Shown here: piece by piece, positions 60,883-64,000 of the stretch | Position numbering within the stretch: the stretch's first letter is position 1 | Layout of the letters: each line of letters starts with the position of its first letter | Assembly: GCA_903893795.1 (NCBI GenBank) | Contig: CAITNO010000082.1 | Span: forward strand, 30,819-94,818 | DNA from: Candidatus Hydrogenedentota bacterium | GTDB taxonomy: Bacteria > Hydrogenedentota > Hydrogenedentia > Hydrogenedentales > CAITNO01 | DNA length: 64,000 nucleotides | Direction of reading: 5' to 3' | Notes under the pieces: model-generated | The model's input: only the letters and a program-made list of their open reading frames with translations | What the model was told of the DNA's origin: nothing | Databases searched by the model: none | Program-made: the position numbers and the translations under genes

Positions 60883-62300
60883 TGTCTCTGCTCCGTACCC
60901 GGACCGCCCGCGAGCATGCCTTTGCACAGGAACTGGTCGGCGCTCCACTTTCCCGTTAATTTGAGAACCCCTCCATGGGAAAGTGCCTTCATGAGGGGAA
61001 TGAAGGTTGTTTCGAGGTCCTTGGGGCCTGTTTCCGGGAGCAGTTCTCGGTCTGCGGCCCAATTGGCCGTTCTCATGAGTTCGGTGGCGACCCCTTTCCA
61101 GTCCAAGGCAAGCATGACATCGTCTTCGACAGTCGGGGCGGCCGCTTTGAAAGTTGCCGCAACCATCGCTGCGAGAGGTTCCTGGGTAACGAGATATTGG
61201 GTGTTGTCCCGCTGAAATCCATACAGGGAGAACTGGTCGCCCAAGAGAGGAAACATCCACCCGGCGCAGCCGTTCCATTCGTAGGGGAGCAGTTTTCCAG
61301 ACGTCTGGGAGCTTGAGAGCAAGCCACCAAAGCCTTCCTTCGCACCGGAGGCAAGGGCCAGTCGCGGCAGGGGTATGCCGGAACTGGTGGAAATGCCGTA
61401 TAAAGCACAGGACATGGGGGCGTTGAGGGGCCCATTGGCATCGGAAAAGAACGAAGACAGGCGGTTGATGCTCCATTTGGAAGCCAGGTTGCCAAGAACT
61501 CCGCCGGAAAAATCGGGCAGATTCATTTCCGACAGCAGGTTGGCAAGTTGTACCGCCGAATGCACGCTGGACAGTGACAGCAAAAGGTTTGGGCTCCCCG
61601 GCAATGGCGGGGCGGACCAGACCGTGGCAGGTCTGGAAACAGAGGCTTGGGAAGTGCGGCAGCGGGCCTCCATGGGAAGACCCGGCGAGGGAGTCACGGT
61701 CAGGACTGCCTGTATGGGAGTATGCAGTGCCACCAGCAGGGTGTCCGGAGAAATGGTCTCAGCGAACTCCAGTGTCACCGGTGGTGCGGTTTGGGCCTTC
61801 TTGATGAAGACTGAACTGGAGGAGAGGAGTAGGTAACCTTCACGCCATGCCTGATGAATTTGCGTCCCCGGAAGGCCTTTGTCGGAAAGGAACAAGGAAA
61901 CCACATGGGCCGCAAGCCCGGGATGCACACAGAGTATCCAGTCGCGACCGTCTGTGGCGGCGATGGCCGAAGGTCCCAGCCAGGTGCGCCAGCGTGCAGG
62001 CGTGGGGCGAATGCCCGACCACTGCCGCAGCGACAGTTCAATGGTGTGCAGCAGGGGTGCCGCTTCGTCATTGAGGTTCCTGGCCAGGGCCGTTTTGGAG
62101 AAGTGCATCCAGGACAGAGGCAGATCGGGCGCGTAGAGATATACGGGCATGTCTTCAGGAAGAAAGCCCGGATGCGAGACGGTTTTAAGTTGATGGTCGG
62201 CAAGAGCCGCCCCGATTAAGACGAGGCCGGCCACGAGCAGGCCCAGCCACGCTGCCCGACGGAGGGACAGGAACGTGGATTTAGTATCTGAACTCGTCAT
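60879..62300 (-). CDS. Membrane-anchored extracytoplasmic protein, unknown function
   Basis: 473 aa from the ATG at 62300 (a TTG at 62315 is possible). One membrane segment at residues 14-35 (AAWLGLLVAGLVLIGAALAD) anchors a large extracytoplasmic part. It has a general DUF3352-like flavour (DMPVYLYAPDLPLSWMHFSK, SPDTLLVALHTPIQAVLTV, MFPLLGDQFSLYGFQRDNTQ, DVMLALDWKGVATELMRTAN), but similarity is too weak for a firm family call. The start overlaps the upstream gene by 20 bases and the stop overlaps the downstream gene by four. Confidence 0.62.
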   Translation of the reverse strand: MTSSDTKSTFLSLRRAAWLGLLVAGLVLIGAALADHQLKTVSHPGFLPEDMPVYLYAPDLPLSWMHFSKTALARNLNDEAAPLLHTIELSLRQWSGIRPTPARWRTWLGPSAIAATDGRDWILCVHPGLAAHVVSLFLSDKGLPGTQIHQAWREGYLLLSSSSVFIKKAQTAPPVTLEFAETISPDTLLVALHTPIQAVLTVTPSPGLPMEARCRTSQASVSRPATVWSAPPLPGSPNLLLSLSSVHSAVQLANLLSEMNLPDFSGGVLGNLASKWSINRLSSFFSDANGPLNAPMSCALYGISTSSGIPLPRLALASGAKEGFGGLLSSSQTSGKLLPYEWNGCAGWMFPLLGDQFSLYGFQRDNTQYLVTQEPLAAMVAATFKAAAPTVEDDVMLALDWKGVATELMRTANWAADRELLPETGPKDLETTFIPLMKALSHGGVLKLTGKWSADQFLCKGMLAGGPGTEQRQ

Positions 62301-62769
62301 CGAGAATGGTCGCAATGAAACGTTCGATGGAGACCGGGAAATAGCGGCTTTCGGGAGTGATAATGATGCCCGTGGTGATGTCTTCCCGACGCTCCAAGTC
62401 GTCCAGATTCCTGCTCAGAAGCTCATCAACGGTGTCTTCCGAATGCCGTACGGCGATGTGCTCGGAACTGCATTCCACAGGGCGGTCCCTAAATCCGAAG
62501 AAACCGAAGATTCGTCCGGAAATGGTGGAATCGACATTGTCCTCGCCGAAGATCTCCCCGTAGCTGGGCGAATAGTGGGCCGGTCGGATAACAAATCGGG
62601 GCGACACCTGAACTTTGCCCTTCACCTCAGTCGTGCCGGCACCCTGAAGGCCATTGCCGAGACAGACGTAGGGCAGTTCATGATAGCCTCTGACAATGCC
62701 ATAGGTCGGACGGCGCACGATGACCGTGCGCTCGTATATGTCGCGCATTTTGTCTGAATGGGGGGGCAT
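62281..62769 (-). CDS. Hypothetical soluble protein
   Basis: 162 aa from an ATG at 62769, near AGGAAA. The sequence is mixed beta/alpha (YGIVRGYHELPYVCLGNGLQ, IRPAHYSPSYGEIFGEDNVD, RIFGFFGFRDRPVECSSEHI, ITTGIIITPESRYFPVSIER), with no signal peptide or known motif. First gene of a three-gene overlapping minus-strand unit with the membrane protein and the glycosidase-like protein. Function unknown. The open frame runs upstream to 62988, but that part overlaps yhbY divergently and is not credible. Confidence 0.58.
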   Translation of the reverse strand: MPPHSDKMRDIYERTVIVRRPTYGIVRGYHELPYVCLGNGLQGAGTTEVKGKVQVSPRFVIRPAHYSPSYGEIFGEDNVDSTISGRIFGFFGFRDRPVECSSEHIAVRHSEDTVDELLSRNLDDLERREDITTGIIITPESRYFPVSIERFIATILDDEFRY

Positions 62770-62939
62770 TTTCCTGGTCGGACTCCTTCTGGTTAGAGTG
62801 TACCGGGGCGTGTCGTGCGAGCGCAAGCGGGAACGCTGGATGCCGACAGGGCGGAGCAGGAAAGGATGCGTGGTGGCGGTTTGTGGCAACTTTCTGCTAT
62901 TCTCCCTCAGGCAGGAAAACTTCAAGGAAAACCAGAACA

Positions 62940-63239
62940 ATGAGTCAGTTGACCGGAGCGCAGCGGAAATTTCTGCGGGGCATGGCAAACCGTCTTGAGG
63001 CGCTCATCATAGTCGGAAAACAGGGGGCAAGTGACAGCCTGATTCGCGCCACCGATGTGGAACTTACGGCCCATGAGTTGATTAAGGTGCGTTTCAACGG
63101 TTTCAAGGACGAGAAAGGCGCGCTATCGGACAAGATTGCGGAAGCCACACAGGCGGAAGTGGTGGGGCGGGTCGGACATGTGGTCATGCTTTACCGTCAG
63201 CATCCGGAACCGGAGAAGCGCGCAATAAAACTGCCGTGA
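62940..63239 (+). CDS. yhbY: CRM-domain RNA-binding protein YhbY
   Basis: 99 aa. The ATG at 62940 follows AAGGAAAA. A single CRM domain: LTGAQRKFLRGMANRLEALI, IVGKQGASDSLI (GxxG-type loop), ELIKVRFNGFKDEKG and AEVVGRVGHVVMLYRQHP. YhbY-type proteins bind pre-50S ribosomal RNA during assembly. Standard length. Confidence 0.94.
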   Translation: MSQLTGAQRKFLRGMANRLEALIIVGKQGASDSLIRATDVELTAHELIKVRFNGFKDEKGALSDKIAEATQAEVVGRVGHVVMLYRQHPEPEKRAIKLP

Positions 63240-63259
63240 CACGCGGCCGTTTATGCCCG

Positions 63260-63730
63260 CTAGAAGCGCTTCACTTCTGAGAGTCCGCCCTTCTTGTTGA
63301 CTGCGAAGACCTTTGAGCCGGAGATGCGCAGTTCAATGGCGTATTCATTGCCTCCGAGACTGGCATTGATAAAGATTTTGTCATACTGCAGGCGCCAGCG
63401 CCCTTCAATGTAGTCCATTCCTGTCATCGCCTTTGCCATCGGATGGGTGGCATAGGCAATGCCACCCGCGGCCAGCGTAACCTTAATCTTGTACTGGTCC
63501 ACCTGCACCTGCCATTCGGAACCAATAAGATTGCCCTCGTTTAGAAGCGGGGGTTGGTTAAGCTCGGGATTGGCAGTCTTCGGATCCCCTGCCGTCTGCG
63601 CGCCCCCCCCGGAGGTCGAAGAGGTTGCGGCTGAATTCTGAGCCCTCACTTTGCTTGCCACTATGGGAAACGCCAAAAAGGCCACCACCAAAGCAACACA
63701 AAAACCAATGAGGACTTTGTTGCTATCCAT
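63260..63730 (-). CDS. Small anchored periplasmic protein, unknown
   Basis: 156 aa from the ATG at 63730 (CAGGAAAAG upstream). An N-terminal membrane segment (VLIGFCVALVVAFLAFPIVA) is followed by a short Ser/Gly/Thr linker and a small beta-barrel-like domain (SEWQVQVDQYKIKVTLAAGG, GMDYIEGRWRLQYDKIFINA, YAIELRISGSKVFAVNKKGG) that resembles a lipocalin-like calycin. Convergent with yhbY. No family identified. Confidence 0.6.
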   Translation of the reverse strand: MDSNKVLIGFCVALVVAFLAFPIVASKVRAQNSAATSSTSGGGAQTAGDPKTANPELNQPPLLNEGNLIGSEWQVQVDQYKIKVTLAAGGIAYATHPMAKAMTGMDYIEGRWRLQYDKIFINASLGGNEYAIELRISGSKVFAVNKKGGLSEVKRF

Positions 63731-64000
63731 CTTTTCCTGTTCTCCGCCTTGCATACAAAATGATTGACAGATTTTCCTGCCAAACCTTTGGCGCAATTAG
63801 TATAACACGTTGTGGGCGGGACGTAATACCAACAGTTTTCGAAATGAAAACCCTCTATCGAGGCATTTGCGAAATAGCCCATTTTCGCTGGAGTGTCGGC
63901 TGGCCGGCACCTGCGACGGGTTTGATGGTGGTGCCGGGGCCGGTGCGGGATGGGCTGACGGTCCGTTGAGGGCTGTCGGGGGCTTTGGAGGTGCGCCAAA
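63731..64000 (-). promoter_or_regulatory. Intergenic edge region with possible promoter
   Basis: About 270 bases with no supported gene. On the minus strand, TATACT (63799-63804) about 70 bases before the small protein could be a -10 box; a good -35 is not evident. The plus-strand frames near the edge are not convincing. Confidence 0.3.

Noticed and set aside
1..64000. Insertion sequences, prophage, integrons, toxin-antitoxin pairs or defence islands
   Set aside because: No transposase, integrase, phage structural, toxin-antitoxin, restriction or CRISPR-Cas genes are recognisable in any frame.

Overview
The window is a gene-dense, high-GC bacterial chromosome segment. It has Shine-Dalgarno-led genes, long runs of overlapping stop/start codons and no plasmid, phage or insertion-sequence genes. 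The gene content (division and peptidoglycan genes, tRNA-Gln, ribosomal and tRNA-maturation genes, riboflavin and shikimate pathways) is core chromosome. The accessory content consists of a giant secreted Kelch/Ig-like/beta-helix protein with a C-terminal hydrophobic-plus-basic anchor tail, a second beta-helix protein, a long coiled-coil membrane protein, PEGA/formylglycine-fold proteins and orphan secreted glycosidase-like proteins. This resembles environmental Planctomycetota/Lentisphaerota-like lineages and especially Candidatus Hydrogenedentota. That placement is inference from gene style, not from a phylogenetic marker search.

Layout. 1-1.3 kb: partial O-antigen-ligase-type membrane protein. 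1.5-5.7 kb: TerB-like protein, then murC-ftsQ-ftsZ with no ftsA between ftsQ and ftsZ. 6.0-7.7 kb: HU-type protein, tsaB, rimI. 7.7-10.4 kb (minus): AmmeMemoRadiSam proteins A and B, the latter secreted and altered at expected metal ligands, and a TPR protein. 10.5-16.0 kb: tRNA-Gln, prs, rplY, pth, ilvH, a structured intergenic region with a strong terminator, a zinc-ribbon coiled-coil protein, folC. 16.1-20.2 kb (minus): TIM-barrel protein, sugar-type binding protein, monoglyceride-lipase-like hydrolase. 20.4-26.0 kb: promoter, FMN riboswitch and terminator controlling ribD-ribE-ribBA-ribH-nusB, followed by a PHP phosphoesterase. 26.0-32.2 kb: 1353-aa coiled-coil/LRR-like membrane protein (minus), a zinc-ribbon/MshEN/HDOD protein and a Nif11-like small protein. 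32.3-45.7 kb (minus): a 3405-aa repeat protein and a 998-aa beta-helix protein. 46.1-48.6 kb: a divergent chorismate-synthase paralogue facing a degenerate radical-SAM/SPASM protein. 49.1-51.5 kb (minus): rsmE-hinT-aroE and a small protein. 51.6-58.8 kb: small ORF, PEGA/FGE-fold protein, aroA, a shikimate kinase-chorismate synthase fusion, a double DUF502 membrane protein, a small exported protein. 58.9-64 kb: three overlapping minus-strand genes of mostly unknown function, yhbY, and a small anchored protein.

How it works together. The clear units are cell-envelope division (murC-ftsQ-ftsZ), tRNA t6A/ribosomal acetylation (tsaB-rimI), nucleotide/translation housekeeping (prs-rplY-pth), riboswitch-controlled flavin synthesis, and late shikimate steps (aroE, aroA, aroK+aroC fused). 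Riboflavin and chorismate synthesis are linked through reduced FMN, the cofactor of chorismate synthase. The most unusual items are the inactive-looking chorismate-synthase paralogue, the degenerate radical SAM and Memo proteins, and the giant protein with a 2.7-kb internal tandem duplication.
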